From an uncultured Alphaproteobacteria bacterium (GTDB lineage: Bacteria > Pseudomonadota > Alphaproteobacteria > HIMB59 > GCA-002718135), in the NCBI GenBank assembly GCA_902577425.1, contig CACGZD010000002.1, forward strand, positions 62,001-126,000: a stretch of DNA of 64,000 nt, given 5' to 3'. Below the pieces are notes generated by a model. It worked only from the letters and a program-made list of their open reading frames with translations, searched no databases and was not told where the DNA came from. Positions 53,983 to 62,166 of the stretch are shown here, one piece after another. Positions within the stretch are counted from its first letter, which is position 1, and each line of letters starts with the position of its first letter. The position numbers were made by a program, and so were the translations under genes.

Positions 53983-54910
53983 TCTCTTCTCAACAATTTT
54001 TGGAGTTTTTGGATATATAATTTTAGGTTTTATATTAAAAAAAATTAATATCATTCCTGACTACATTACAAAAAAATTTAATTTTATTTGTTTTAATATT
54101 TTATTGCCGATAGCGCTAATCAGTAATTTTTGGCGAATAAAATTTCCAGAAATATTTTTATTTGAATTATTGTTAGTTTTTTTTGGAGCTGGAATAATAA
54201 TTTTTGTAATTGGATTTTTTTTTAGTAAAAAAATTTTTAATTTTAAAACTGATGATAGTGCATTATTTGGACTGGGGAGTTGTTTTGGAAACTCAGTAGC
54301 ATTTGGTATTCCTCTTATGTACTCAATTTTAGGGCCAATAAACTCTATGCCTTATATGGTATTAGTATTATTTCATGGATTAATACATTTTACGTATGTA
54401 ACATTAATAATCGAGGGATATAGAAATAGAGAAGCAACAAACTTTTTAAAATTATTCAAAATAATAATAGGATTACTAAAAAATATTGTTTTATTTGGAA
54501 TGTTTATTGGAATTTTATTAAATTATTTTGAGATGCCTTTGCCAAATTATTTAAATATTTTTTTACTGCCTATTTCAAAAATTGCATTACCAGCAGTTTT
54601 AATAAGCTTAGGTTTTTCTTTAGCAGGATTTAAGATTATGAATGAAATTCGATATTCTGTTATTTTAACTATTTTGAAAAACTTTCTTTTTCCGTGTGTT
54701 GCATTTTTTTTGGCAAAATTTATTTTTGTTATGTCTAATCAATTAGTTTTTATCATCACAATTGCAGCAGCACTTCCTAGTGGATCTCAAACTTATTATT
54801 TTAGTTACCGATATAATTCCTTACAAAAAATTATTTCTTCAAATATAGTTTTAAGCACATTTGTAAGTTTTTTTACAATTTCATTTATATTTCTATTATT
54901 TGGATATTAA
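53975..54910 (+). CDS. AEC family (auxin-efflux-carrier-type) transporter
   Basis: Ten-helix membrane protein of the AEC family, whose bacterial members export or exchange small organic acids such as malate or malonate. Characteristic features are G-Y-I-L-G-F-I-L-K-K near the N-terminus, NFICFNILLPIALISNFW, the central G-S-C-F-G-N-S-V-A-F-G-I-P-L-M motif and the C-terminal AAALPSGSQTYYFSYRYN. The start is a GTG inside the end of the AsmA-like gene (eight-base overlap); no ATG in frame gives the first helix intact. Length 311. The stop overlaps that of the TPR gene in TTAA. The cargo is unknown. Confidence 0.87.
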   Translation: MSSLFSTIFGVFGYIILGFILKKINIIPDYITKKFNFICFNILLPIALISNFWRIKFPEIFLFELLLVFFGAGIIIFVIGFFFSKKIFNFKTDDSALFGLGSCFGNSVAFGIPLMYSILGPINSMPYMVLVLFHGLIHFTYVTLIIEGYRNREATNFLKLFKIIIGLLKNIVLFGMFIGILLNYFEMPLPNYLNIFLLPISKIALPAVLISLGFSLAGFKIMNEIRYSVILTILKNFLFPCVAFFLAKFIFVMSNQLVFIITIAAALPSGSQTYYFSYRYNSLQKIISSNIVLSTFVSFFTISFIFLLFGY

Positions 54911-55443
54911 GCTGAATTATTATTATAATTTAATAATTTTTGTTTTGCCTTCAAAGTAGATTTACTTTTTGGAAAAATTTTAATAATTTCATCATAAATC
55001 CTAATAGCTTGATCGACTTTTCCTTTTTGAAGAAAGATTAATATCATACCATCCATTGCCCCAAAATGACGAGGTTCTAATTTTAATGTGATATTTATAT
55101 CAGTCATTGATTTATCATATTCTCCCAACATATAATAAGCTGTTGCTCTCTTATTCCATGCTTCTGCAAAATTAGGATTCTTTTCAATCACTTTTGAAAA
55201 AAATATTATTGCTTTTTTTAAATTACCATTATGCATTAATCCAATACCGCGAAAAAAATCAGCATTTATTTCAGGATCATTGGTTTCATGCCATATATCC
55301 CAAATGTTTAGTTTAATTGTTTTTATTTTTGTTTCATTTTCTGTGATAAGTAATTCAGAAAATAAATTTTCTAATCGTTGATCGTATTGATCTGCTTTTA
55401 CGTTTAAGCAAAAAAACATTACAATAATTAAAATTCTCAACAT
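54907..55443 (-). CDS. Exported TPR-repeat protein
   Basis: A 178-residue protein with a signal peptide (MLRILIIVMFFCLNVKADQY) and at least three tetratricopeptide repeats between about 60 and 165: GLMHNGNLKKAIIFFSKVIE, N-F-A-E-A-W-N-K-R-A-T-A-Y-Y-M-L-G-E-Y-D-K-S, and H-F-G-A-M-D-G-M-I-L-I-F-L-Q-K-G-K. A close alphaproteobacterial relative with A-W-N-K-R-A-T and P-R-H-F-G-A is widespread, but its function is not known to me. It probably acts as a periplasmic scaffold. It is divergent from the GST gene with 49 bases between starts. Confidence 0.85.
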   Translation of the reverse strand: MLRILIIVMFFCLNVKADQYDQRLENLFSELLITENETKIKTIKLNIWDIWHETNDPEINADFFRGIGLMHNGNLKKAIIFFSKVIEKNPNFAEAWNKRATAYYMLGEYDKSMTDINITLKLEPRHFGAMDGMILIFLQKGKVDQAIRIYDEIIKIFPKSKSTLKAKQKLLNYNNNSA

Positions 55444-55492
55444 TAAAAATATATGTTAGAATAATTTATTTTTAAAAGCAATAAATTGAAAT

Positions 55493-56116
55493 ATGATTGA
55501 TCTTTACACATGGCCTACTCCTAATGGTCGTAAAATAAGTATATTACTTGAGGAATTGAAAATCCCTTACAAAGTTCATTTAATAGATATTAATAATAAT
55601 GAACAATTCAATAAAAACTTTACTAAAATTTCTCCTAGTAATAAAATTCCAGTTATTGTTGATCAAGAAAATGGAGAAAGTATTTTTGAAACAGGTGCAA
55701 TTATGCTTTATTTATCTAATAAAAATAATAAATTTTGTTCTCAAAAATATTATTGGGAAATAATGCAATGGTTTTTTTATCAAATTTCCCAGGTAGGTCC
55801 TTTTTTAGGGCAGGCTCACCAATTTCTTTATTATCATAAAGGACAAAGTCTTTTTGCAGAAAAAAAATATAAAGATTATGTCAAAAGAGTTTATGATACT
55901 CTTGATAAACGTTTAGAAGAAAATGCATTTCTTGGAGTTGAATATTCTATAGCAGATATTGCAACTTGGCCATGGATAGCTAGATTTGAAATTCATCAAA
56001 CTAATTTAAAAAAATATAATAATATCCTTAGATGGTATAAAATAATTGCCAAAAGAACAGCAGTTATTAAAGGTTATCATCTAGATAAAGAGGATAAAGA
56101 AATTCCTCAACCTTAA
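55493..56116 (+). CDS. Glutathione S-transferase (YfcG/Nu-class-like)
   Basis: Two-domain GST. The thioredoxin-like N-terminus has IDLYTWPTPNGRKISILLEE with the T-P-N-G-x-K segment of the Nu-class disulfide reductases. N-K-I-P-V-I-V-D supplies the cis-Pro, and S-I-F-E-T-G-A-I the glutathione-binding E-S/T-G. The helical domain contains GPFLGQAHQFLYYH, which matches the YfcG/YghU group. The 207 residues are normal. The stop overlaps that of the LysE gene in TTAA. Confidence 0.9.
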   Translation: MIDLYTWPTPNGRKISILLEELKIPYKVHLIDINNNEQFNKNFTKISPSNKIPVIVDQENGESIFETGAIMLYLSNKNNKFCSQKYYWEIMQWFFYQISQVGPFLGQAHQFLYYHKGQSLFAEKKYKDYVKRVYDTLDKRLEENAFLGVEYSIADIATWPWIARFEIHQTNLKKYNNILRWYKIIAKRTAVIKGYHLDKEDKEIPQP

Positions 56117-56721
56117 ATCTTATATATAAAAACAGAAATAGCAGTACCTATTAGTAATAAAGCTAATAAAAATTCAATTATTTTTTTCAATTTGGTATTA
56201 GTTAAATATAATCGAATAACACTTCCTCCAAAAGCCCAAATACTTATTGAAGGTATATTAATGATGGTTGACATTATAACCATGAAAAGAGTTCCGAAAA
56301 TTAGATTTTCTTTTTCTGGATAAAATAAAGATACCGCTGTTATGCAGATTACCCAAGCCTTAGGATTAACAAATTGAAATAATATTGCTTCATAATATCT
56401 TAAGGGTCTTGATTTTTCTTCATTTGAAGCAACATTTAAAGATCCAAACATTTTATATGCTAAATATAAAATATATGCAGAACCAACATAACGCAAAATA
56501 TCAAGTAAAATTGGAAAGGATGTAAATAAGCTACCCAATCCCAAACATACAAGAGCCAATTGTATACCATGACCAGTAGGTATACCCAATATATTAGGGA
56601 TAGATCTAAAAAATCCAAATTTAATTCCAGAGGTAGTTAAAATACTATTATTAGGTCCGGGAGTTGCATACATTACAAAATTATATGCACTTATTGCAAC
56701 AATTAGCTCCCAGGTTATCAT
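56113..56721 (-). CDS. LysE family amino-acid exporter
   Basis: Membrane exporter of the LysE/RhtB family. The N-terminal signature ISAYNFVMYATPGPNNSILT includes the P-G-P-N motif, and about six hydrophobic segments are present. V-N-P-K-A-W marks the central conserved loop. The 202 residues are normal. Substrates in known members are basic or neutral amino acids and homoserine lactones; no substrate can be assigned here. It is seven bases downstream of yajQ on the same strand. Confidence 0.9.
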   Translation of the reverse strand: MITWELIVAISAYNFVMYATPGPNNSILTTSGIKFGFFRSIPNILGIPTGHGIQLALVCLGLGSLFTSFPILLDILRYVGSAYILYLAYKMFGSLNVASNEEKSRPLRYYEAILFQFVNPKAWVICITAVSLFYPEKENLIFGTLFMVIMSTIINIPSISIWAFGGSVIRLYLTNTKLKKIIEFLLALLLIGTAISVFIYKI

Positions 56722-56727
56722 AAATTA

Positions 56728-57213
56728 TTAATCTCGAAAATTTACAAACTGTATAGGAATACCAACATTAAAGTCTTCGATCATTTTCATAACAGATTGA
56801 AGATCATCTTTCTTTTTACCATCTACTCGTAATTCATTACCATTTATTTTAATTTGTACTTTAATTTTTGAACTTTTTACATCTGCAGTAATTTTTTTTG
56901 CAATAGCTTGTTCTATACCATCAACAAATTTATAAGATTGTCTAACTTTATTACCCCCAGCTTTTTCCAAACTAGATTTACTTATACATAAAGGATCAAC
57001 CTTTCTTCGAACTAGATGAGTAATAATTAAATCATGAACTTGATTAACTTTTAGTTCATCATCTGTAATAACAATTAAATCATTCTCTTTACGTTCTATG
57101 GTTGTGTCAGATCCTTTAAAATCATAACGGTTAGTAATTTCACGAATAGCATTTCCTATAGCATTATCAATTTCTTGAAAATCTAATCTATTTACTACAT
57201 CAAAGCTTGGCAT
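56728..57213 (-). CDS. yajQ: YajQ family nucleotide-binding protein (DUF520)
   Basis: Small two-domain protein that binds cyclic di-GMP in some species and has been linked to RNA and phage functions in others. The sequence MPSFDVVNRLDFQEIDNAI followed by R-Y-D-F-K-G-S-D-T is the family signature. K-A-G-G-N-K-V-R-Q and VQIKINGNELRVDGKKKDDL followed by Q-S-V-M-K-M-I complete it. Length (161) is normal. It is followed by lysE (six-base gap) and preceded by rmuC on the same strand. Confidence 0.95.
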   Translation of the reverse strand: MPSFDVVNRLDFQEIDNAIGNAIREITNRYDFKGSDTTIERKENDLIVITDDELKVNQVHDLIITHLVRRKVDPLCISKSSLEKAGGNKVRQSYKFVDGIEQAIAKKITADVKSSKIKVQIKINGNELRVDGKKKDDLQSVMKMIEDFNVGIPIQFVNFRD

Positions 57214-57230
57214 AAATTAAAGAAGTTATA

Positions 57231-58196
57231 TTAATTTATGTCATCCTCCAAATCATCTGGCAACTCTTTTTTTGTGCTTAGACGTCCTAATTTTTTCATC
57301 TTTTCAACTTTTTTAGTTAAGCTTCCAGGCCCATCTTGCAATCTTTGTTTTGCTTCATCCATTTTAATTTTTGCTTTTTCAATAGATTGATTAGCTTGAA
57401 TAAAAGATTCATAAACATTAACTGTCTTATCATAAATTTCTGTAGCAGAACCTGCGATATCTTTAATAGTTTTAGTTTGTTTATCTACCCGCCACATATT
57501 TTCTACAGCTTTTAATAAAAAAGGGAGGGTAGAAGGACCAACAATAATAATTTTCTTTTTCCAAGCATCTTCAATTATCTTAACTCCTTCGCTATACAAA
57601 GACAACAAAGCCGGCTCAGTAGGAATAAACATAAGCACACTATCAACAGTATTTATTTCATACAAATTTGAGTAATTATCTTTAGTCAAATCTCGCACAA
57701 ATGTTTTAACTGACTCTAAAAATTTTTTAAGATAAAGTTTTTTTTCTGTTTCATTTTTAGTATTTGCATAATCGTGCCAAGAGTTTAGTGAAACTTTTGA
57801 GTCAATAATAATATCTCTATTTCCTGGCATATGAACAACTACATCTGGTTTTTGAAGATTTCCCTCAGAATCTGTATATGCTTTCTGTGTTTCATATTCT
57901 TCTCCTTCCCTAAGACCAACGCTATCTAATATATTCTTTAAAACAAATTCTCCCCATGGGCCTTGTTGTTGAGCCCCTCCTCTAATTAGAGTATTTTCAA
58001 TACGATCTTGAGCAAGATTAAAGTTTTGTAATGATTGTTGAATAGACTGCATGTGGTTTTTTAAGGATAGTAAATCATCATCTTTTTCTTCGTTTTTTTT
58101 CTTTGAAAAAGTTAAAATTGTGTACAATAAAATTATAGCAGCTGAGCCGAAAAAAAATCCAAATAAGAAAAAAATAATTTGATTGCTAATTTCCAT
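57231..58196 (-). CDS. rmuC: DNA recombination protein RmuC
   Basis: RmuC limits DNA inversions and may act as a nuclease-like protein. An N-terminal membrane helix (about 7-29) is followed by a short coiled coil and the RmuC core: GPWGEFVLKNILDSVGLREG followed by E-Y-E-T-Q, then D-V-V-V-H-M-P-G-N-R-D-I-I-I-D-S-K-V-S-L, F-I-P-T-E-P-A and IIVGPSTLPFLLKAVENMWR. At 321 residues it is short compared with the 400-500 usual, mainly because the coiled coil after the membrane helix is reduced. This fits a streamlined genome. Confidence 0.92.
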   Translation of the reverse strand: MEISNQIIFFLFGFFFGSAAIILLYTILTFSKKKNEEKDDDLLSLKNHMQSIQQSLQNFNLAQDRIENTLIRGGAQQQGPWGEFVLKNILDSVGLREGEEYETQKAYTDSEGNLQKPDVVVHMPGNRDIIIDSKVSLNSWHDYANTKNETEKKLYLKKFLESVKTFVRDLTKDNYSNLYEINTVDSVLMFIPTEPALLSLYSEGVKIIEDAWKKKIIIVGPSTLPFLLKAVENMWRVDKQTKTIKDIAGSATEIYDKTVNVYESFIQANQSIEKAKIKMDEAKQRLQDGPGSLTKKVEKMKKLGRLSTKKELPDDLEDDIN

Positions 58197-58219
58197 AAAT
58201 AAAATAAATTAATAATAAA

Positions 58220-58654
58220 TTAAAATATATTAATTGCCCACAATATTGAGAAATATATAACTAAATATCTTCCTACCTTTCCAATAGATACCAAAATTAA
58301 GAATGGGAGAAATGAATATCTTAATATACCTGCTGCAAAAGTTATCGGATCACCTATAAACGGAACCCAAGACAATAATAATGACCATTTTCCATATTTA
58401 TTAAAAAGCTCTGTACCTTTTTGAATTTTATTTTGCTTAATTGGAAACCAAGGTTTTTTAATAAAATAATTTACATAATATCCACATAGCCAATTAAATA
58501 CTGATCCGAGAATATTACCTATAGAAGCTGAGATAAGTAGTAATAAGTTATTATATTTATCAAGAGATAAGAGAGAGGCAAAATATAGTTCTGAGCCAAA
58601 TGGAATTATAGTTGCAACCATAAAACTTACGGCCAATAAAGTAAGGTAAATCAC
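58220..58654 (-). CDS. YqaA/DedA-like membrane protein
   Basis: Small integral membrane protein with about four hydrophobic segments, of the SNARE-associated/VTT group close to YqaA. Notable blocks are IIPFGSELYFASLLSLDKYN, the glycine motif S-A-S-I-G-N-I-L-G-S-V-F-N-W-L-C-G-Y, and L-L-S-W-V-P-F-I-G-D-P-I-T-F-A-A-G, which is the re-entrant loop region of this superfamily. Length 144. Related proteins act in lipid flipping or envelope homeostasis. It lies 23 bases upstream of rmuC. Confidence 0.85.
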   Translation of the reverse strand: MIYLTLLAVSFMVATIIPFGSELYFASLLSLDKYNNLLLLISASIGNILGSVFNWLCGYYVNYFIKKPWFPIKQNKIQKGTELFNKYGKWSLLLSWVPFIGDPITFAAGILRYSFLPFLILVSIGKVGRYLVIYFSILWAINIF

Positions 58655-58718
58655 AAACTATATTTATTAGACTAAAATATTTAATTTGCCCAATAATGAT
58701 TTTTAAAAATAGGCTCTT

Positions 58719-58744
58719 TTCATATAATATAATTACTATATGAA
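58719..58744. promoter_or_regulatory. Inverted repeat over the putative promoter of the M24/aldolase/kinase operon
   Basis: TTCATATA at 58719-58726 and its exact complement TATATGAA at 58737-58744 are separated by ten bases, and a TATAAT hexamer (58723-58728) lies within the left arm. The right arm ends eight bases before the M24 start codon. The spacing suits a dimeric regulator, but A/T-rich DNA makes chance repeats fairly likely. Confidence 0.35.
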
Positions 58745-58752
58745 CTTAGTAT

Positions 58753-59910
58753 ATGACTAAAGGTTTTGATAATTTAGAATTTGAAATCCGAGTAAAAAAA
58801 GCTCGTGAACTAATGGAAAAAAATAATATAGATATATTATTGTTAACCACTCCACATAATTTTCGTTATTTCTCTGGATTGGATTCTTATTTTTGGGAAA
58901 GTCCAACTAGACCTTGGTTTTTATTAATTCCTCAAAACTCTGATCCAATTGCTTTAGTTCCCTCTATAGGCCAAACAGCTTTAGAGAAAACATGGTTAAA
59001 AAATATTAAAACTTGGTCTTCACCTAATCCAAAAGATGAGGGAATAACTTTATTGAAAGAGACTATTTTAAATTTGCTTCCAAATAATGGGATCGTAGGT
59101 TGTGAGCTAGGTCTCGAAAGTCATTTACGTATGAGTATTAATGACTTTGATTCATTGAGAAAGGATTTGTCAAAAATAAAATTTATTAATGCCAGTAAAA
59201 TTATTTGGGAATTAAGAATGGTTAAGTCTCAAAAAGAAATAGAAAAAATTAAAAAAATAGTATCTCTAACCAGTAATGTTTTTGATAATTTGCCAAAAAA
59301 AATTCATATAGGAATGTCAGAAATTGAAATATGTAATATTTTCAGAAAACAACTTATTAAAAATGGTGCGGAATATACTTTATATATTTCCTGTGCATCA
59401 GATAAAGGAGGTTATGATCAAATAATCTGTAGTCCATCTAATAAAAAAGTTGAAGAAGGAGACATATTAATAATAGATACTGGGAGTACTTTTGATGGAT
59501 ATTTTTGTGATTTTGATCGTAATTTTGGTTTTGGAAAAATAAGTAAAGAATCTCAAGATGCTTATAATGTTTTGTGGGAAGCTACAGAAGCAGGATTACA
59601 AAAAATAAAACCTGGGAGTTCTTGTTCAGATATAAATAATACTATTATGGAAATTTTAAAAAAATCAGGCTTAAAGTCAAATAGTGTGGGTAGAATGGGT
59701 CATGGTTTAGGATTGCAAGTAACTGAGCCTCCGAGTATACATTCTGATGATAAAACCATATTGAAAGAAAATATGATTATTACAATTGAACCATGTTTTG
59801 AATATCTTCCTAGAAAAATGATTGTTCAAGAAGAAAATATATTAGTTACCAAAAATGGTTTTGAATTATTAACATCTAGAACACCAGAAAAAATACCGAT
59901 TATAGATTAA
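58753..59910 (+). CDS. M24 family metallohydrolase (Xaa-Pro peptidase / creatinase-like)
   Basis: Pita-bread-fold enzyme. The creatinase N-terminal domain (about 1-150) has LLTTPHNFRYFSGLDSYFW. The C-terminal catalytic domain keeps all five metal ligands: Asp242 and Asp253 (I-D-T-G-S-T-F-D-G-Y-F-C-D), His317 in M-G-H-G-L-G-L, Glu346 in T-I-E-P-C, and Glu360 in V-Q-E-E-N. So it should be an active metal-dependent peptidase, amidase or related hydrolase. The usual V-H-E after the metal His reads V-T-E-P-P-S-I, which marks a distinct subfamily. The 385 residues are normal. It is the first gene of a three-gene operon with a sugar-phosphate aldolase and FGGY kinase, an unusual partnership. Confidence 0.88.
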   Translation: MTKGFDNLEFEIRVKKARELMEKNNIDILLLTTPHNFRYFSGLDSYFWESPTRPWFLLIPQNSDPIALVPSIGQTALEKTWLKNIKTWSSPNPKDEGITLLKETILNLLPNNGIVGCELGLESHLRMSINDFDSLRKDLSKIKFINASKIIWELRMVKSQKEIEKIKKIVSLTSNVFDNLPKKIHIGMSEIEICNIFRKQLIKNGAEYTLYISCASDKGGYDQIICSPSNKKVEEGDILIIDTGSTFDGYFCDFDRNFGFGKISKESQDAYNVLWEATEAGLQKIKPGSSCSDINNTIMEILKKSGLKSNSVGRMGHGLGLQVTEPPSIHSDDKTILKENMIITIEPCFEYLPRKMIVQEENILVTKNGFELLTSRTPEKIPIID

Positions 59911-59932
59911 GATAAAATGAAAGGAATTTATT

Positions 59933-60628
59933 GTGAAATTAGAATCATCTAAATTAGAGTTAAGTGAACAAATGATAAAAACCTGCATAGAAATGGACTC
60001 AAGAGGTATAAACCAAGGAACATCTGGTAATCTATCTATGAGATTTAATGATGGTTTTTTAATTACTCCTTCTTCTATGCCTTACAATGAAATGGAACCT
60101 GAAGATATTGTTGAAATGGATTGGGAAGGAAAATTTATTGGAAAACAACCTTCCTCTGAATGGAGATTTCACAGAGATATACTAAAAGAGAGAAAAGATA
60201 TAAATGTTGTTTTGCACTGTCATTCTATTAATGCCACAGCTTTATCTTGTCATAATAAAGATATTCCTGCTTTTCATTATATTATTGGTCTTGCTGGAGG
60301 AAATAATATTCGGTGCGCAAAATATGCAACTTTTGGATCTCAAGAATTATCTGATAATGCACTAATTGCTTTAAGGGATAGATTAGCTTGTCTGTTAGGA
60401 CATCATGGAATGATATGTCTAGGTAAAACATTCAAACAAGCTTTATGGCTTGGTAGTGAAGTAGAGGCTATGTCAAAAATTTATATTAAGGCATTATCGA
60501 TAGGAAATACACAAATATTATCTGAAAAAGAAATGGAAAAAGTTGTAAAACAAATGGAAAGAATGAGTTATGGTAAAGGACCTGAGCCAGAAGGTTCAAA
60601 TGATATAGCTAGACCTAAAAATGGCTAA
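59933..60628 (+). CDS. Class II aldolase (L-fuculose-1-phosphate aldolase type)
   Basis: Zinc-dependent aldolase of the FucA/AraD/adducin family. Zinc ligands His95, His97 and His158 and the catalytic Glu76 follow the FucA pattern (Glu73, His92, His94, His155) with a constant offset of three. Other blocks are N-Q-G-T-S-G-N-L-S-M-R-F near the start, LITPSSMPYNEMEPEDIVEM, and VVLHCHSINATALSCHNKDI. The start is GTG with AAAGGA seven bases before it. Length 231. It should cleave a ketose 1-phosphate to dihydroxyacetone phosphate and an aldehyde, or be a pentulose-phosphate epimerase. It overlaps the kinase gene by eight bases. Confidence 0.87.
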   Translation: MKLESSKLELSEQMIKTCIEMDSRGINQGTSGNLSMRFNDGFLITPSSMPYNEMEPEDIVEMDWEGKFIGKQPSSEWRFHRDILKERKDINVVLHCHSINATALSCHNKDIPAFHYIIGLAGGNNIRCAKYATFGSQELSDNALIALRDRLACLLGHHGMICLGKTFKQALWLGSEVEAMSKIYIKALSIGNTQILSEKEMEKVVKQMERMSYGKGPEPEGSNDIARPKNG

Positions 60629-62162
60629 GGATATAATTATTGGTATCGATGCAGGTACTTCAATATTAAAAGTAGTAGCTTTTACATTAAATGGTCAAGA
60701 AATTGCATCTTCTTCAATAAAAAATATATACAAAACTTCTCATGGTGGTCAAGCTACTCAATCTCTTAATACTACATGGAAGAATTGTATAAAAATTATC
60801 TCAGAATTAAAAAATAAAATAAATAATTTTAAAGATAGGGTGGCTATAATTTCAGTTACTGGACAAGGAGATGGTACATGGTTAATAGATAAAAAAGGTA
60901 AACCTGTATGTGATGCTTGGCTTTGGTTAGACTCAAGATCTTCTGATATTGTAAAAAAATTATCTAAATTAAATTCAGAAAAATTTAGATTTGATCTAAC
61001 TGGTACTGGAATATTTGCTGGTCAACAAAGTAGTCAAATATCTTATATGAATAAAAATAATCCTGAAATTTTAGATCAATCAAGTACAGCTTTTCATTGT
61101 AAAGATTGGATATATTTTAAACTAACAAATGTAAGGGCTACAGATCCTTCTGAAGCATGTTTTACTTTTGGAAATTTTAGAACTCGTCAATATGATGAAA
61201 ATGTTATTAATGGTTTAGGTTTATCTAAAAGAAAAAATTTATTACCTGATATAATAGATGGAAGCAAAGTTACCCATCCACTAAGTGATAATGTAGCCAC
61301 CTTAATTGGCTTGAATTCTGGTACACCTATTGCATTAGGGTATATTGATGCTGTTTGTACTTTTTTAGGAAGTGGTGGATTAGATATAAATAAAGATGTG
61401 GGAAATTCTATTTTAGGCACAACTGGGGGACACATGAAGGCAACAGAGGTTTCTCAAATTGTACCTAACTCAAATTTAAAATCTGGATATATTATGCTCT
61501 TACCAATAGAGAACTTGGCTTTACAGTTTCAAACAAATATGTCTGGTACTCTAAATATCGATTGGTTAAAATTTCTGATAAAAGATATTTTTAATGATTT
61601 TGATTTGAATCTTAGTGATAATGAATTTATTAAAAAAATTGATAAATGGCTAAAAAAAACAAAGCCAGGTAAATTAATTTATCATCCATATATTTCTGAA
61701 GCAGGAGAAAGAGGTCCTTTTGTTAATACTAAAGCAAAAGCAAGTTTAATTGGTCTAAGATCAAATGATAAGTTTCCTGAAATTGTTCGATCATTTGTTG
61801 AGGGATTATGTTTTGCTAGTCGCGAATGTTATACAGCAATTGGAAAAATCCCAAATGAAATTAGACTTGTTGGAGGCGGTTCACAATCTAAAGTTTTAAG
61901 AGAAATCTTTTCATCAGTTTTAAATGTCTCAGTAAGAACATCAAGTAGAAAAGAATCGGGCGCTGCAGGCGCCGCGATGATAGGAGCTATGGCTTTAGGA
62001 ATATATAAAGATTGGAATTCTTGTATAGAAGATTGGGTAGATCCATTGTTAGGTAAATTAGAAAAAAATAATAAAAACTTAGTTCAAGTATATGACAATT
62101 TATATGATATCTATTTAGATAGTAGGAATAGAATTAAACCAATATGGGAAAAAATTAATTAG
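60621..62162 (+). CDS. FGGY-family carbohydrate kinase
   Basis: Sugar or polyol kinase of the FGGY family. The N-terminal phosphate loop is IIIGIDAGTSILKVVAFTLN. V-T-G-Q-G-D-G-T-W-L and WLWLDSRSSDIVKKLS mark the substrate side. The C-terminal ATP site is I-R-L-V-G-G-G-S-Q-S-K-V followed by RKESGAAGAAMIGAMALGIY. The 513 residues are normal. H-G-G-Q-A-T-Q-S-L-N-T-T-W replaces the usual V-E-Q-D-P pattern near residue 45. The substrate is probably a ketose or polyol that the adjoining aldolase then cleaves; rhamnulose, fuculose, xylulose or erythritol types are candidates. It converges on the ABC ATPase gene with a four-base gap. Confidence 0.86.
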   Translation: MAKDIIIGIDAGTSILKVVAFTLNGQEIASSSIKNIYKTSHGGQATQSLNTTWKNCIKIISELKNKINNFKDRVAIISVTGQGDGTWLIDKKGKPVCDAWLWLDSRSSDIVKKLSKLNSEKFRFDLTGTGIFAGQQSSQISYMNKNNPEILDQSSTAFHCKDWIYFKLTNVRATDPSEACFTFGNFRTRQYDENVINGLGLSKRKNLLPDIIDGSKVTHPLSDNVATLIGLNSGTPIALGYIDAVCTFLGSGGLDINKDVGNSILGTTGGHMKATEVSQIVPNSNLKSGYIMLLPIENLALQFQTNMSGTLNIDWLKFLIKDIFNDFDLNLSDNEFIKKIDKWLKKTKPGKLIYHPYISEAGERGPFVNTKAKASLIGLRSNDKFPEIVRSFVEGLCFASRECYTAIGKIPNEIRLVGGGSQSKVLREIFSSVLNVSVRTSSRKESGAAGAAMIGAMALGIYKDWNSCIEDWVDPLLGKLEKNNKNLVQVYDNLYDIYLDSRNRIKPIWEKIN

Positions 62163-62166
62163 AAAT

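Noticed and set aside
58753..59910. Reading the M24 protein as the DMSP lyase DddP
   Set aside because: DddP is also an M24-fold protein, but it is longer (around 440-450 residues as I recall) and nothing specific to it is visible; all canonical hydrolase ligands are kept, so a general M24 hydrolase is the safer call.
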